Positions 40,618 to 54,367 of a stretch of DNA of 64,000 nt are shown here, one piece after another. The notes under the pieces were generated by a model. The model did not search any database and was not told the origin of the DNA. It saw only the letters and a list, made by a program, of their open reading frames with translations. Position 1 is the stretch's first letter; each line of letters opens with the position of its first letter. The stretch lies in NCBI GenBank assembly GCA_015178975.1, contig WHVD01000013.1, positions 434,001-498,000 of the forward strand, written 5' to 3'. Both the position numbers and the translations under genes were made by a program. This DNA is from Hysterangium stoloniferum. Lineage: Eukaryota; Basidiomycota; Agaricomycetes; Hysterangiales; Hysterangiaceae.

Positions 40618-43600
40618 AGTGTGGATCAGAAGTCTGCATATTTTTTCCCCTAAGAGGTACATTAAATTCTTTATGCACAGATGAATGCTTGATAAAGTAC
40701 CCACCCACATACTCTGACTATAAGTTCAATTCAGGAGGGAAATCATTTAGCTGTTGTTGTAATGCATGAATTCCATTAGTTATTGAAAGAAATCATACAA
40801 AGTACCAACAGTCTTCAATGGAAGACTTGGATGCTTTCTTAGACTTTTCAATATCTACAGGCAATCATAAACATCATTGAGGTGAATGGGGGTGGCAGTA
40901 AGAGGGCAACCTACAATGAGACAAGAGCAGATTGTGTCACTGACCCCTAATAACTCCAATAACATAGTGTTTGAAAGCTTGCCATATCTTATGAAAACTG
41001 AGTACTTGGTAGTGGGAGGAAAGAGGTTTGACTTTGTTTGGTACTGTTTGAGACTTAGTCATTCATTAGATGGGACCCACTCCTTAGGTAATCTGACACT
41101 GTACAACCCCTTGTCACAGACATCATGTGTCAAAAAGATACACAAGCTTTCCTGCATTTTTAAGCTTAAATAATATTCCGTCATAAGGCCGCCCGGGCCC
41201 CGAAAACGTCCAATTTCATATGATCATTTTCTGACGATCCCAGCATTCTCTCATATAATCCAGCTTGTTAACACTAATTAATGTTTCATACGAAACTCGT
41301 TAATCTCTTTACTGGCTGCTCCTGTCCACTATATATCCGAAGTCTGAGTATTATCCACCCTCCTTCTGTCGGGATATTTATTAAGAGTCCTCAGCTAGCT
41401 ACTGTTAGCCTAGCTACCGTCCTCAAGTATGGAACGAGGATAGGAGGTCGGAAATAATTTCTAGAAGGAGCTAAATATGCTACAACTCTCAGCATAAAGC
41501 GTCCTTTCGATATTGGCCATTTGCGAGTATATCAAGAATAGGAATCGAATCCTTGACATCGTGAGCTGCTGTTCATACACACAGACAACAGACAGGATAT
41601 TGTGTGGATCTTCTACGGTTTCTATTAGGTCCATAAACCTTCCGCATTTGCTCCCGCCACCAATAACGTATTCATAGCTCCCTCCCCGGCTACGCGGGGT
41701 TTTCTCATCCGACTTCACCATCCTTTTTTTTTTTCACTCCGAATAACCTTGACCTTTCTCCTGACATTATATTAGAGCCTTTCGTCAAAACTGGATAATT
41801 ATGACTCGCTTGAATGCATTTAACGCTCGAAGAGCGGTAGGTAGCAAAAAAAAAACTACATACTCATCTTGCCACCAAACCTTGTCCACGCATCTTTTTT
41901 TTTGTGTGCTTAAAGAATTGTTGGTTATAAACGCCTAGGCCACGCTCCCGGGTACTAGATTGGAATTCCCGAAATATTAGACACACTATTATTAACTTTT
42001 TTTTCGAGTTCAAGATAGATGAGATATTTCAAAACAAGACCCCTCACTCAAAAAAGTAGTAATACTGGGTTCTCAATCTTCCTGGCAAACGCTACAACAG
42101 ATCACGCGTCAACATGTGGCTTCCTCCCGCCATAACTCCCCCCTTTCACTACTACCATCACCGCATTATAGGCACGACGGTAAATATAGATATAAAAGAG
42201 CGGAAAGTATTATTATCTAAATGATACAAATCCTTAGTTGAGGCATCAGTTTTGAGTGCAGGCATTTTTTACATCCTCGGCAGTGAAATGTTTCTCCACG
42301 TCTCTACGTGACCCGGTATAACCCAACAAATTAATCGCTTCCACAACTACCAAAACGACCTCGAACCGCCAAGGCACGGCCGCCATCCCAACACGTAGCG
42401 CCGGTAGCAGCTGACCTAGTCGTCACTTAAGGAGGGAGGATTGAGGTGGAAACATCTGGCCTGAGCGGGCGCGAACACAGACGACACAGGGAAGGGATAG
42501 GGGCGAGGACGACGGGGGAATGATGGAGATGGGCCGAAGAGTGGGGTGAGTTTACAATCTCCCCTCCATACTGCTCATTCCCTCAAGTAGCTCTGTCGTC
42601 TTCTCGACATCCATGTGTTGGAAGCAGACTGTTGTTAGATTTTCTTTCTTTTTTGTTCTTTTTTTGGCCCCTTTTCTCCCTGTCCCCCCTGTTTTTTCAA
42701 GGCACCCCCCTGTATATAAACAAACCAAGTATCGAACCAGAGTGCATATGTAACAAAAGTATATTTAAATTGAAAACTATATGAGGCGTTTGTTGTGCAA
42801 GTAGGGACTTCCTCGAAAAAAGATAGAGAAAGATTTATTGGAACTGGCGAATTCTAGTTCGGTGTTTTTGGTGGCGCCTCTAGCGCTCCCCGTCTCCAAT
42901 GGTTTTTCCGCCATATCATTGCAGATTCTCTGCATCATCATATACACTTCTTTAGTTCTCATAGTCTTACGACATTGGAAGAGAGAAATAAAGCAGCGAG
43001 GAACTGCGGTGTAGCAGCCACCAGCTAAGGCTGCTCGCGTGGTGGCTCAAGCCGCGCGATGGCGTGTAGTGATCAAACAAGAATGGGCATCTATACTGTA
43101 TTATTATTATTTTGGATCTCAGATAAAAAGGCATGTGGCCAAAGTTTTCAAATCGTGAACCTGCTGTAGTTCGTCGACCATGTATGTGCATCTTCAAATC
43201 TTGCAGACCGTCCGAGTACTAAGACAGTTTAAATCACTGCATATTCAGCATTGTTTTGAAATTTCAAATACCGTTCAAGCCAGTTTGTACCGGGGCATAA
43301 ACCTTCAGAATTGAATTAAACCCTGGCACGGGCTATTGCAAGCAATGTCTATTTAGTGGCCTGTAAGGTGTTGGCCAGGCTTTGTGGTTGTCGGTACCAG
43401 ACTCACAGCACTTACGCCACGACCATTAAATTATACGCCTAGTGCTCAAGTCGTCGGTGCCTTCCAATGTCGAGGGGTGCTCACCTTTATACGCCAGTCT
43501 ACATAGTCCAGTCAAACGGAAGTGACTCTCGATCGGAATTCTTCAAGGCGATTCTGCCGCTTCCTGATATTGCTCCGTATAGTCTCCAAGCTGATACATC

Positions 43601-46600
43601 ATCACTACACGCGGATTGCTCCTAGTGAATTGTCTGGCACCCCCGATACGCTCGGGCACCCTCCGTGAGCTACATCTTGTGTCACTGCACCCTTCAAATA
43701 CCTCAATGTATCTAAAATAATTTAAATGAAAACACGCATTCGGCCTTTGAAACTAAGACAAAAGAGCTGTCTTTACAGTTTTTGAGCGCTACCTAAAACC
43801 AGTCCTCCAGCATAAAGTACGCCACCGTACTTGCGTTTGCTCTCACTAAAAGAAAAGATTGATATCTAAGCAGTCAAAAGACGCTGAGACTCGTACAACT
43901 ACACTACAAGAATATACTAGTACAATCGAGGAGATTTAATTCTGATAGATAAAATTCCCAATTGCATCACACATACTTTGTCGTCGCCAGCTTACATACA
44001 GGTGCTCAGTTCTTCAACACTCGTTCCCTAACAAACTCCTATACCTCGTAAGAGTTTTGTGAATGCTATCCTTTTTTCTGAGAGAGCTGAAGCCACCTTT
44101 CAATAGATCAGTCGCCTACCCCTCCTTCGATTTCAGACTGCATGAAATGGGTAGACTCGTAGCCTATCCAGCTAGTGTTGATTTTGAGGACACAATAGCA
44201 CAAAAACACGGCTAGGGATGTCATTTCGATTCACCTCCGCGCCAAGTTTGACATGTCATAGGTAATGACAACTTTCGACTGTAAATCATTGACCACCAGA
44301 TCAGCCAAGGTGCACAAGTGACTCGTATTTTACTTCCTCATTTGTCTTCGTCTATTTAGAGCCATGTTAGCGCAATTTTTGCCTTCCGAGACCCAGACGG
44401 CTCATCGGCGTTTTCAATGTCGCTCGACGATCTGTGTCCAGGACCATGTGGACAGATCATCGCTGCGGCCCAATTAGGCCGGGCAGTGGGTGGTTTGTTC
44501 TCCAATAATTTACACGATAGGTTGATCAGATATCCGTGCTATTAGGATGCCGCGAGCTGCTGCAAGCGTCGCCGCCACCTTGAAAAATATGAGTTCAAAC
44601 CCTAGTAAGGCATTTCTTTGATGTCCATCTCTATACTGCTCTCGTGTCTTGTTTTCGATGTCTCGATCGGATCTCTGAAGAGACAGTCTTCTGTGTTTCG
44701 ACCGTCATGGAGTACTCCGGAACTTGTTATTAAGTTCCAATTTTTGACTCGTGATTGCGCCTCAGTAATGGTACCATAACCACAAAGGCACGGCAGCATG
44801 AGGGCGTGTATGCCAGCTCATCTTGGATCGAGTAGCTCGAATAGGGGCACTGGTTTCTTGCAGAAAGAGAAACGACTTCTTGTGGATGGTTGCAAGGCCT
44901 GATCTGCTAAATTCGTGATTGGTTGTAGCAGACACTCTGCCATAGATACAGACAGGGGGTTAATTTTAGGGAAAAAAGCCATCTGATACAAACCCTTAAG
45001 TTTTATGCTCCCAAAATAGTGCTTTCCAGAAAGACCTGTTCATTGAGGCCAGGACCCAGCTGGTGATACAATACATTTTCATTTTTAGATCTCCGAGTCT
45101 TGTCAACTTTTCTTGCTCCTTTTTGTCTTTTCCAAGATTTCTCCGAGTGATCAATTTGCATGAGTTCTTCCGAAGATGTCGAGAGCCAATATCATGGAAG
45201 CACAGCACCAGGTATCCGGTACTTCCGAGGACGACGAGTCGCACTCGGAATATCCTCCAAGATAAAGTTTGCCTGAAAATCGCCATCTGTTTGAAAATCA
45301 TGCGGTCAGAAATTTATATACTCTCTCCAGGCACTTTTCAAATCGAATCACATAGTATTTTTTTAATGCCGGAATATATTTGAGGCACGAAATATTACCG
45401 GTCCTCAGCAAAGGGGAATCCTTTACTGGGCGACATGAAGAATTCCCCCCAACTTTATATGCCTTCAAGTGAAAAGTGCCCGGAGAGTTTTTTTAGGATA
45501 TATAGGATTTCCCATACGATGTCAAAAAATTGGACGTGTGCGCGTTGGTGTCGTAAAAGGGGCTCACAGAGCGAGTCTATGTAAAAGGTATAGGTCGATG
45601 GCTACGGGGTTGCAGATTACAGGGAATCAATATCCCGAAGGTAACTCAGTGTGCTGGTTGCGGCAGGCTAAAGATATCAAAGTGGTGTGTCGGTTCCAAG
45701 ATACTGTTTCAAGCTTCAATACATGCGAGACGAGCAATAATCAGCAATGGTAGCCTGTCCAAGAATATTCCCGAAGCTCCCAACGTAGAAGAAAAACCGA
45801 ACAAAGGGAAGCCCATACAACGACAAAGTGCAGCAAATTCGGAGTACGTGCTCGGCGTCGTACTTCCGGAGGGAGGTCGAGTCCCAAATCTGTTCTTGGT
45901 CGCAGGACAAAAACAGACAAATAGGAGTGAGGCGATAACAAGATAGAGAAGATTGTTGGAACAACGCAAAATGTAATGGATCCGCGGCGGCGGCATGGCG
46001 GGTATTTCTCGAAAAGCCTTACTTTTGTAGGGCGTTATAGTATAATGTCAGAACCCAGCCTCCCGAGAGCCCGCTACAAATCGGCTGGTTCGTGTGGGGT
46101 CAGCATAAAACACCGAACCGAGGAACCACAGAATGGAAAATGGAAAAACTGGACCAACAAATTGTAAGAGAGCAAAAATAACTGAATTTAACAAACCTCG
46201 AGTGGAATCGAGCGTGTTCTCGTTGCGTGCGTTGGAGTTTGTTAATGTTGCTTTTCTACAGGATAAGGCTGGGGGAATGAAGTCTTCTGGAGAGAGGCCA
46301 CTTGACGGTTGAATTTAAAAGTCGATTTAAGATACGCATATCACATCTTACTGAAGAGAAGAAAAGTGGTGATTTGTTATGAGTAGGCAACACACTCGTG
46401 TCGAATGGGTCGATCTCTGTATTGCCTTTGCGGGGTCTGCAGTGAACAATCTGCTTTCATAACGGCCATTAGACACAGCACAATAAAATAACCCCGTACC
46501 GGCAGGAATGCAGTCGCACAGCACAAATCCAAAGACGGGTTGACGAGCACACCATTTTACAACAAAAAGCACCTTATATCGCTTCTTGCAATTTGGACAA

Positions 46601-46801
46601 ATCGCCACATGGTCTAGCATATTTTCTGAAATTCAACTTGCAATCGAGGCAGCGGTGTGACATAGGGTGCGCTAGTCATGTCCTAAGGGTATTATTGAGG
46701 ATAGTAATATGACTGCCGATGGATGCAGTGGATAAGAAAAGTTTATCGATACAATGCGTGTAAATATAAAAGACGGACGACAGACGTATGCAGCACCAAG
46801 T
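40618..46801. other. AT-rich gene-empty region, probable repeat remains
   Basis: No coding frame with recognisable motifs in 6.2 kb. A short plus-strand frame at 40886-41173 could be the continuation of the element carrying the right arm. T-rich and pyrimidine-rich tracts occur at 41725-41735 and 42640-42720. A minus-strand frame at 45709-45996 begins with a hydrophobic run (YLVIASLLFVCF) that might be a signal anchor, but no second exon can be attached. Confidence 0.45.
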
Positions 46802-47545
46802 CTATACAGTGACGGTAAACGACTCGCCACACCCGCAAGCATCCTTGATATTAGGATTCTTAAATGCGAACTTCGCACTTGCAAAGGGAAAAAAAAAAAC
46901 AAAAAAAAAACAGAGAAATCGGTCAATATACTGATAAACAGCGGGAAAAGAACAGACAGACACACCTCAACTTGTCTTCCTGCCAGTCCATCTCCGAGCC
47001 AATAATCGAGAACAAGGCCCTGCTGTCTATGAGCACCTTCACGCCATCCTGCTCTACGACCTCGTCGAATTTATCGGGCTTGTCAACATACTCCAGGTGG
47101 TATGACATGCCCGCACAACCCTTATTGCGCACGCCTATTCGGATGTACTGCGGCGTAGGGCCTGTCAAGAGCGAGCGCAACCGCGAAACGGCAGCCGGTG
47201 CCTAGACAAAGGAAAAAAACAAAGATAAGAAAGTCTCCGAAACGGCACATACATGCAACTTGCCAAAGTCATAGCAGCCTTCGAAGCACGTAGCCGTGGC
47301 CGTGATTTCGCCGATGTCGACGCTGCCGCCGGTGCTGGCTTAGGCTTTGACGATGTAGCCCCCTCTATAGAACGTGTACTCCGTAGTGCATCTGGGTTCA
47401 CCACTGGCGGTGAATTTGGTAGAGGTAATGCATGTGTAGCTGTCGAAAATCGGAATACATGTCGTGAGACTCTGCTGCGCAAGAGATGTACTGTGCTAGG
47501 TAGCAATGAAGCAGAGCGAAATGCTGATAGGAGCAGAGAAGTCAT
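46802..47545 (-). CDS. ISA1: mitochondrial A-type iron-sulfur assembly protein ISA1
   Basis: ISA1 works with ISA2 in the late mitochondrial ISC pathway to build [4Fe-4S] clusters, for example on aconitase. Three exons, 47264-47545, 46966-47201 and 46802-46877, give 197 aa. The N-terminus (MTSLLLSAFRSASLLPSTVH and RHVFRFSTATHA) is an arginine-rich mitochondrial presequence. The domain runs KAAMTL|APAAVSRLRSLLTG, IRIGVRNKGCAGMSYHLEYV (first cluster Cys), DSRALFSIIGSEMDWQEDKL and KFAFKNPNIKDACGCGESF (the paired CGC cysteines). The first intron, 47202-47263, begins GCAAGT and is GC-AG; no GT donor keeps the frame. A low-complexity Ala/Lys-rich linker separates presequence and domain. All three cluster cysteines are present. 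Confidence 0.93.
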
Positions 47546-47829
47546 GGTCAAGAGTACAAGAAGCGGGAGGAGACCAACGGACGGAGGTGCATGCCACCAT
47601 GACATAATAGCCGAATTCACCCGAACCAATCAGAGATCGCGAATTACAGAGGGATGGTGATTTGTCATAACTACCGAGTACATTGAAACGGAGGGGGGAA
47701 AAAATTCAAAGTAAGTAAAACAAAAATGAAGCGGTGGGATCTTGGAAACATGAGCGAGGAGAGAATGCAAATGATTAATCGATTAATGTCAACGTGGAAA
47801 TGCAAAGCTGCAAGGGGTAATTAACGCTT

Positions 47830-50444
47830 CTACGCGTCCATGAACTCCTTTGGCATATCCGCAAACGCTGCTGCGCCAACACCGAGCCAGCCAAGTTGCA
47901 CGATACTTGCCTGTGTGTGGCGATATAACCTCTCTAACGGTGGATGAGGTGGGCGACCTTGCGACTCTGAGAGCATCATCAGTAAAAGGGACGGCATTGC
48001 GCCATCGAATGAAACCCACCCAAGATAGCGCGATTGACCTCCTCTGCCAACGCATCCCGTGCTGTTTGACCGGCTATTTCCTTCACTGACTGCGGCACAC
48101 GTGGGTCGTCCGCAAGGGGGTCGTCATACGCAACGAGAGACAATGCCCGTTTGTATATTGCCTGCACCTCCAGACGTGCATCAGACTTGTAGTCCGCCTG
48201 TAAAGATTGGCCATTCATGATAGCGCGCTCGAGAGCAATTTGCGAAAACGAGGGTGCGACAGAGGAAGCAGACGATTTAGTACGTGATTTGCTCGAGCCA
48301 TTCCGTACAGATGCACCGTTTGTATGATTGCTGTCGTCATCCACATCCATATTCGCCCCGTTGGCAGTCTCTTTACCCTTCTCATTAGCCCCCTGTTCCC
48401 TCATGACCCGCCAGGCCGCCGCGGCCTCCAACACAAGTTCAATAAATTTTCGACATCGCAGCTTGAACATGATAATTCCGCCCTCTCGCTCAAGAACGCT
48501 GGGATAGCATCTTTTGGTCTCATCAAGAGCAGTATCAATGTCTCCAGCGGTAATCGCATGCACAATCCGCTGCCGTTTTACTGTGTCATTCTGTATCAAG
48601 GTTGCATCCGGACCCAAGCTCGAGGAATGCGACGCGTTCGAAAATGAAGCCGCGGCGAACTCCCCGTCTGTGTCCATCGTCATCGGGGTCGTTGTTCCGA
48701 CATTGCCAACTGCCCGCCGTTCCGCTTGCTTCCGAAACGCGTTAGCTGTGTTCGCATAGCCATGGTGGGCCAAATATCCAAGAATGAGTTCATTCAACGG
48801 CTTCTTCACCTCATCCCCTTCGCCGGCTTCTGGCTCCTTGGTGAATGCCCCCGAAGTCCACGCAATAGGTGTAGATTGGATTTGCGCCCACGCTTTGTTA
48901 CGCGCTTCTGAAGCTCGTGTCTCAATATCATACATGAATGGTTCGTGTCCAAAATTAGCACGTATGGCTTCGTTTGACGTGCGTAGCCCAACAGTAGGGT
49001 ATAAATCACCTGCAGAACCAAGGTTCTCGAATACGTCCCCTGGGGTACCGGAGGTCAGTAGAACAGTCGAGGATGGGACTATGTACGGGATCACCTAGAT
49101 ATCGACCGTTCTTAGTAAAAAATGCTCGACCCGTGCCAAAATCTATTCCACATCCTACTGTGTCTCCTGCTGCAGGACAAAGCTAGTTAAGCGAAGGACG
49201 AACCAATATACTCTGATACATACTTGAGAATTTCGGCCCATATGCTGACCCTTCCGTTTCCGATGCGAAGGAATTTCCATCGTCGCCGTGGTAGCCCCAG
49301 GATTTGCCTTCCCAGCCAGGAAGCCGTCCCAAACGGACGTTACCAAGTCCGAAACTAGAACACAATGTAAAAGACCAAAAATCCCCCGCGGCGTGTTTAC
49401 ATACCCAATGCCAATGTGCCTGCGAACATGCCGTGATGAGCCTCATAGAAACGACTGAGCAGAACCCGCACTCGCCCTTTCTGCCCTTTGTTAAGGACCT
49501 CAATCTCGTAATAATATATTCCACACGCCGGTGGTATAGGATAGTTTGTCCTAGCCGAGGCCGCCTCCCTCTCGCCACTAAAATTGGCACCTGCGCACAG
49601 AAGAAAATAAGCCCAAAGAGCCCCGCAAAGCCGAGCGACACAGCATACCATGGAACGTCAATTCCCGCCCATCCACCGACACCGACAGGCTGGGACATCG
49701 ATCCGTTTCGCTCCATCTCGTCGGAAGATACATGTACGTCTCAACGGGCTGCCGGGGGAGTGAGGGGGTGGTGGTCCGGCCCCGCTCGCCCGCATTGCTG
49801 TCCTCGTCGCTGTCCCCAGTGTCCCGCGCCGTGGGCGAGGACGAGCCCGCCCGCGAGCTCGTCGCAGCCGCACTCGCATGCAGGGTGCCGAGCAGATACG
49901 GCGCAGGGGGTGCGGCGGGCGCAGGCTCGGACAGCAGACAGTGCCGCAGCGCGGAGTTCTCCAGGTACGCCGGGCGGGAGAACGCCGTGGCGTGCGAGGA
50001 CGGCGGGGGGATGATTGTGCTCGTTAGAGGGGGCACACGCAGCGACGTAGATAGATGCATTCGGGGGACTGGAGCTGGGGGCCGCATGGCGAGGGCGAGC
50101 AGATGACGGCTCGATGACGGCGAGACAGGAGCAGCGGGCGGCTGTGAAGCATCGTCTCTACTTGTACCAGGAATGGTACCACGGACAACTCTAGGCACGA
50201 TGTTGTTTGCTGTGAAGGACGCTCTGCGGGTGGGTGTTGACAGGGAGGTTGACATACCCACGAGGGACTGTGGATTGTCACGATCTGCGCTAGTTAAAGA
50301 GTCTGGGTGGTGAGCTAAATGCGCAAATCTTGGGCGGGGCGGGGGGGGACGCATCATTGCAGCGAGACCCAGAAGACCTTCAATTCTTGGGGATGTCGGA
50401 GAGGTGCTAAGACCAGCAGGAGATCTCGAATTACGACCTGCCAT
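47830..50444 (-). CDS. GID1: GID/CTLH E3 ligase subunit Gid1 (RanBPM/Vid30 family)
   Basis: Gid1/RanBP9-type proteins scaffold the CTLH/GID ubiquitin ligase, which in yeast degrades gluconeogenic enzymes. Start at ATG 50444 (MAGRNSRSPAGLSTS). A Ser/Pro-rich N-terminal extension of about 230 residues precedes VETYMYLPTRWSE. The SPRY domain follows: TNYPIPPACGIYYYEIEVLN, HIGIG|FGLGNVRLGRLPGWE and GYHGDDGNSFASETEG. Next are a LisH segment (LNELILGYLAHHGYANTANA), CTLH (QRIVHAITAGDIDTALDETK and RCYPSVLE) and CRA (FKLRCRKFIELVLEAAAAW, SLVAYDDPLADDP). The last exon reads LYRHTQASIVQLGWLGVG and ends FADMPKEFMDA, stop at 47830-47832. Domain order is complete. The acidic/Asn-rich insert between CTLH and CRA (NMDVDDDSNHTNG) is typical of fungal members. 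Confidence 0.92.
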
Positions 50445-50926
50445 GATATCCGACGGTGAAGAGCGAGAGGAACGTCGAGAATGTCGATGATAATGCACGC
50501 AATGGGACAGGAGTGCACGTGAGACGTAGACCGACCACTGAAGCGGGACTCTAATATCATGGGACTGATTGCTTGGCCTGTGGATTTACCATTCACCTTG
50601 TTCTGAAGCACAAAGATAGCTGCTGTAACCTACTCCAATGCTCTTTTTTTCTTTTCTAAGAAGTTGAGAGTTCTTTCAGATTAACCCAACCATATATATA
50701 AAAATATATCCACTGGCTCGCCCTCATACTAAGCGCTCACTGACATGGCTCGCACATTTTGTAAACCCCTCTAATTGTCTTATTATGAAAGAATGTAACT
50801 AGTTGCGTACTAAAACAATCAGGACTAGCCTGACTTGCTATACAGTCGTATCTCACTCAAAAGTGTTCACCTACACGAACAACACACTCAATCCAGGCGT
50901 GAAAGGTTGAATGAACGGCGACCATT
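50445..50926. other. intergenic between Gid1 and the first secreted paralog
   Basis: Contains the Gid1 promoter, with TA-rich atatatataaaaatatatcc near 50691-50710, and the 3' UTR of the downstream paralog. No gene seen. Confidence 0.5.
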
Positions 50927-52474
50927 CTAAATATGAGTCAGTCCCCTGTTCTAAATGCCCCTAAGCATACTCACCCTGTTCTTGTTGTCGTTCTTGTTGT
51001 TGTTCTTGTTGCCCTTAGCGGCTCCCTTGGCGCCGGCAGCAGCGCCAGTTGCAGCGGGCTTGGCTCCAGCAGCAGTGGCTACGGGGACGGCGCTCGAGCT
51101 GGCAGCGGGGTCAGCAGGTGCAGTGCCGTTCGCAGGAGGTGTAGCGCCGTCAGCAGGAGCGGCGGCGGCGGCGGCAGCACCAGCGGCAGCGCCAACAGCA
51201 GCAAGGGCATCCTTGTTTGCTTGATCACCTACAGTGAACTGTACAACGCCATCAATCTAACATCTCACGAAACAGACGGACATAACAACTTACATATGTG
51301 CAGTCATCTAGGGAACCGTGTTGCGCGACGGGAACAAGGACGGGCTGGTGGTTGGATGACGTGTTGATAGAGCAAATGCGGTAGAAACCGGCAGGAAGAC
51401 CCTTTTCAACATCGGCAGTGAGCGCACCGTTGACTGCAGCTCCATTCAGACCCCTAAGGACAAAAATATAAGAAAATGCCAAAAAAAAAAAGAACTACAC
51501 TAGTACGTACTTGAAGAACGCGAAAACCTTGGGGTTTTGGGCAGTGGTATCCGTTGCACCGTTAAGCGTCTCAATAACGACGTGAGAGTGGCCCTTGATC
51601 ACACCACCGGCCAGTTGTTGAGGAGCAGCGAAATAGTTGGCAGCGGCATTCACGAAGTTGCCGGTGACCATGCCTTTGATGTTCATCGTGACAGTGAATG
51701 CTTCATTCTCACCGAAGTTTTGCAACAACGTGGGAACAGCGAACTTGGCCGAAGGCATGTTGTCGTTGGAAGGGATATCACCCATGGGTGCTGGGTTGCA
51801 TGATCCAGCGGTGACTTGTTTACCGTCGGTGAGGTCCTTGCCCTTGCAGAAGTTGATGAAGTTGTTAGTTGAGGTCAACGACGCAACTTGACCGGCGACA
51901 GGGGGGTTTTGGCCATCGTTCGCAAAGCCTGGGCAAATAACGGTGGGATCAAGTGTAAGTGAAGTTTGGGCATCACCACCGGCTGCCGCCTTTAAAAAGT
52001 CATTAGGCTGGGAAACGACTGGAATGATGACAACGTACGGCTGGAGGTGTTGCAGTAGCATTATTCGCGGCCGGGGGAGTGGCGGCACCCGCGCCTGCAA
52101 CGGCTGGAGCTGTTGCAGCAGCAGCAGCAGCAGCACTACTCGCGGCCGGGGAAGTGGCGGCACCCCCCTTGTTGTTGTTGCCGTTGCCTCCACCATTGCC
52201 TCCACGACCTCCACCACGACCACCGCCTGTTAAAGAAGAATATCATAAGCTGCTAGACTACCGAAGCGCATTGTCTTGTACATACGGAAACCACCGTTTT
52301 GCGGCTGTAAAGGCAGCTCAGTTGCAATGCACAGGATATGCCGTTGGGGTCACTCACCTGACGGGCCACGACGAAATCACGACCAGGCAAGACACCACTG
52401 GGAGCGGCAGAAACCTGGACGACCACAAGGGGAAGGGTAACAAGGAGAGCAGACAAAGCAACGGTGAATTTCAT
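50927..52474 (-). CDS. secreted protein, basidiomycete family mislabelled 'ribosomal protein s17' (paralog A)
   Basis: The function of this fungal secreted family is unknown; database names calling it ribosomal protein s17 are not supported by its sequence. Start at 52474 gives a signal peptide MKFTVALSALLVTLPLVVVQ. Exon 2 encodes a Gly/Arg/Asn-rich stretch (GGRGGGRGGNGGGNGNNNKG) and an Ala/Thr/Pro linker. A 49-nt intron then leads into SLTLDPTVICPGFANDGQ, GQVASLTSTNNFINFCKGK, GSCNPAPMGDIP, TVTMNIKGMVTGNFVNAAAN, YFAAPQQLAGG, GHSHVVIETLNG, FAFFKGLNGAAVNGALTADV and NHQPVLVPVAQHGSLDDCTY. The C-terminus adds an Ala-rich region and a KGNKNNNKNDNKNRNRG tail before stop 50927-50929. About six introns. 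Linkers suggest cell-wall or extracellular location. Confidence 0.85.
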
Positions 52475-54367
52475 GACTTTTAAAAGTTGGAAAGGACTGC
52501 AAAAAAAGGTAGGCAAAAAACGAAGGTTGAAGAATAATACGCTGAATAGAGGAGAGGGGATGCATTAGAGGAAGTCGAAGAGAGGATGCTGATACATACC
52601 AAACTTGAAACAAAAGACAACTAGGACACCAGGTCCGAGGGATTGTACGAATGAGGAAGGGGGGTGGACAGCAGTCAAGGTTCAATGGATGACTTTATAG
52701 TCTATTCCAAGGGCGCTCAACGATCGGTGGTATCACAGATCTTCGCCATACAACGGGTTGGGGTAAGTCCATAATCATGGTGGCGGTATATCCTAGGGTA
52801 CTTATCCGCTGAATATTAACGCTTAGTTATAGGATCAACTCTCGGATACATGCTCTTGAGAGGACAACGCACCTCATACCAACTTTCCAGTGTGCTGTGC
52901 GTCCTGCACTGGCGGAACTGGCTGGAATAGGGCAATCAGCTCAAGTCACGTGCCAACCCAATTATTTAATACAACCATATCTTAATAAAGTAAAATAATC
53001 TGGAAATAATTACACTTGGAGCAAGAGATTGCCTCCAGCGGGCACAAACTGTGCCTACTAGTACTTCTCAACAGTTACTAGTGAGCTATATATGCGATAA
53101 AGCAACCCCAGGCTCTGTTCGGGATTAAAGACGGAACTAATTTACAAACATGATCGAATGTCTCGACGCATTTTTTCGCCTCCACGGTAACTGCACCCAG
53201 TGGGAATTCCTCCTCCTGCACAGCGTACCACAATCATTCCTCTGGGTCATCATCTCAACCCCGTTGATGGCGGGCATCACGTCGCGTACCGAACGTGTCT
53301 CAGAATCCCCACATCATCATGAATCGATGCAAGTCGCTTGCTTTTAATCCGAGGAACCAACCCCCGGCAGCACTCGAATCAGCGCTGACAGAGCACTGCC
53401 TCTACCATCCAAACAGATATCATCACACAGGCCTCGATCAGGCTGCACGAACTCGGGCGGGCCCGGGGAGAGTGCGGCCGGCCATTTTTTTTGCACGATT
53501 GTCCGTCCCTGCGAGCCACGGCACCGCCACAGCAGCTCGACCCGCAGGGGTGCACTCGAGCCTCGAACGAACTCAACCGACCCTTGTAAAACGTTGACCT
53601 TCATATCGAAAGACGAGTCGTAGCATTTAGACGTGTTGAAGTGAGGCTGCATGGCATACATACGAGCTTCATGATTGACCTTCATATCGAATAACATATA
53701 GACGTGTGTTGGCACGCTGCGAGCCCCATGATCGAGCCAAAAGCCTCGACTTCTTCTCCTTCCAACCAACAATTGGATGGCTCTTTGTCTCTAAGGCAGC
53801 GTATAATGAACGAGGGAAAGTGAAAACACACGGTTATTGTAAATTAAGGAGGGCTATAGTGAATTGATTGTTATCATCAAGTACTGTGATTGTGTTGGTT
53901 TACGCTTCTAAGAATGAACGGTGGTTATCTGCTCCCTGCAGTCACCATATATACCCCAGCTGTACTCCTGGCCATTGGGACATCAATTGTAACCTCTGCC
54001 ATTCAGTGTGAAACTAATCGGCCGTTTCGGCAATAGGTAGCTAAGTGACAACTCCAACCGAGTTATTTTTACAACACTATCCCGGATTATGATGGATGAT
54101 CGGATAAGTTGCCTATTATTAACCTCATCACACATGATGATAGAGTGTCTCCCACGTCACGTCAGACTTTGTTTGGAAAAAAAAGAATGAAGCAAGCCAG
54201 CCATGTACAAGAAAATGAAACTACGACCCAGGCCTAGCCTTTAGTCTGATGCAATAAGTCGGAAATGATAAACGTAGGCAATGCGATCATGGGGGGGGGG
54301 GGGAAATACAGCATGCGAGCCGATTCACACACGCACACATCATCCATCAACGTCTAACTGTGAGAAC
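52475..54367. other. intergenic between the two secreted paralogs
   Basis: About 1.9 kb without a credible gene. Two near copies of ttgaccttcatatcgaa lie at about 53597 and 53676, roughly 80 bp apart. A G run sits at 54291-54302. Frames at 53295-53597 (+) and 53344-53772 (-) oppose each other and look like chance. TA-rich sequence at about 52691 could be the TATA region of paralog A. Confidence 0.5.

Noticed and set aside
47253..47660. 135-codon plus-strand frame over ISA1 exon 1
   Set aside because: Shadow of the presequence and linker exon of ISA1 on the other strand.
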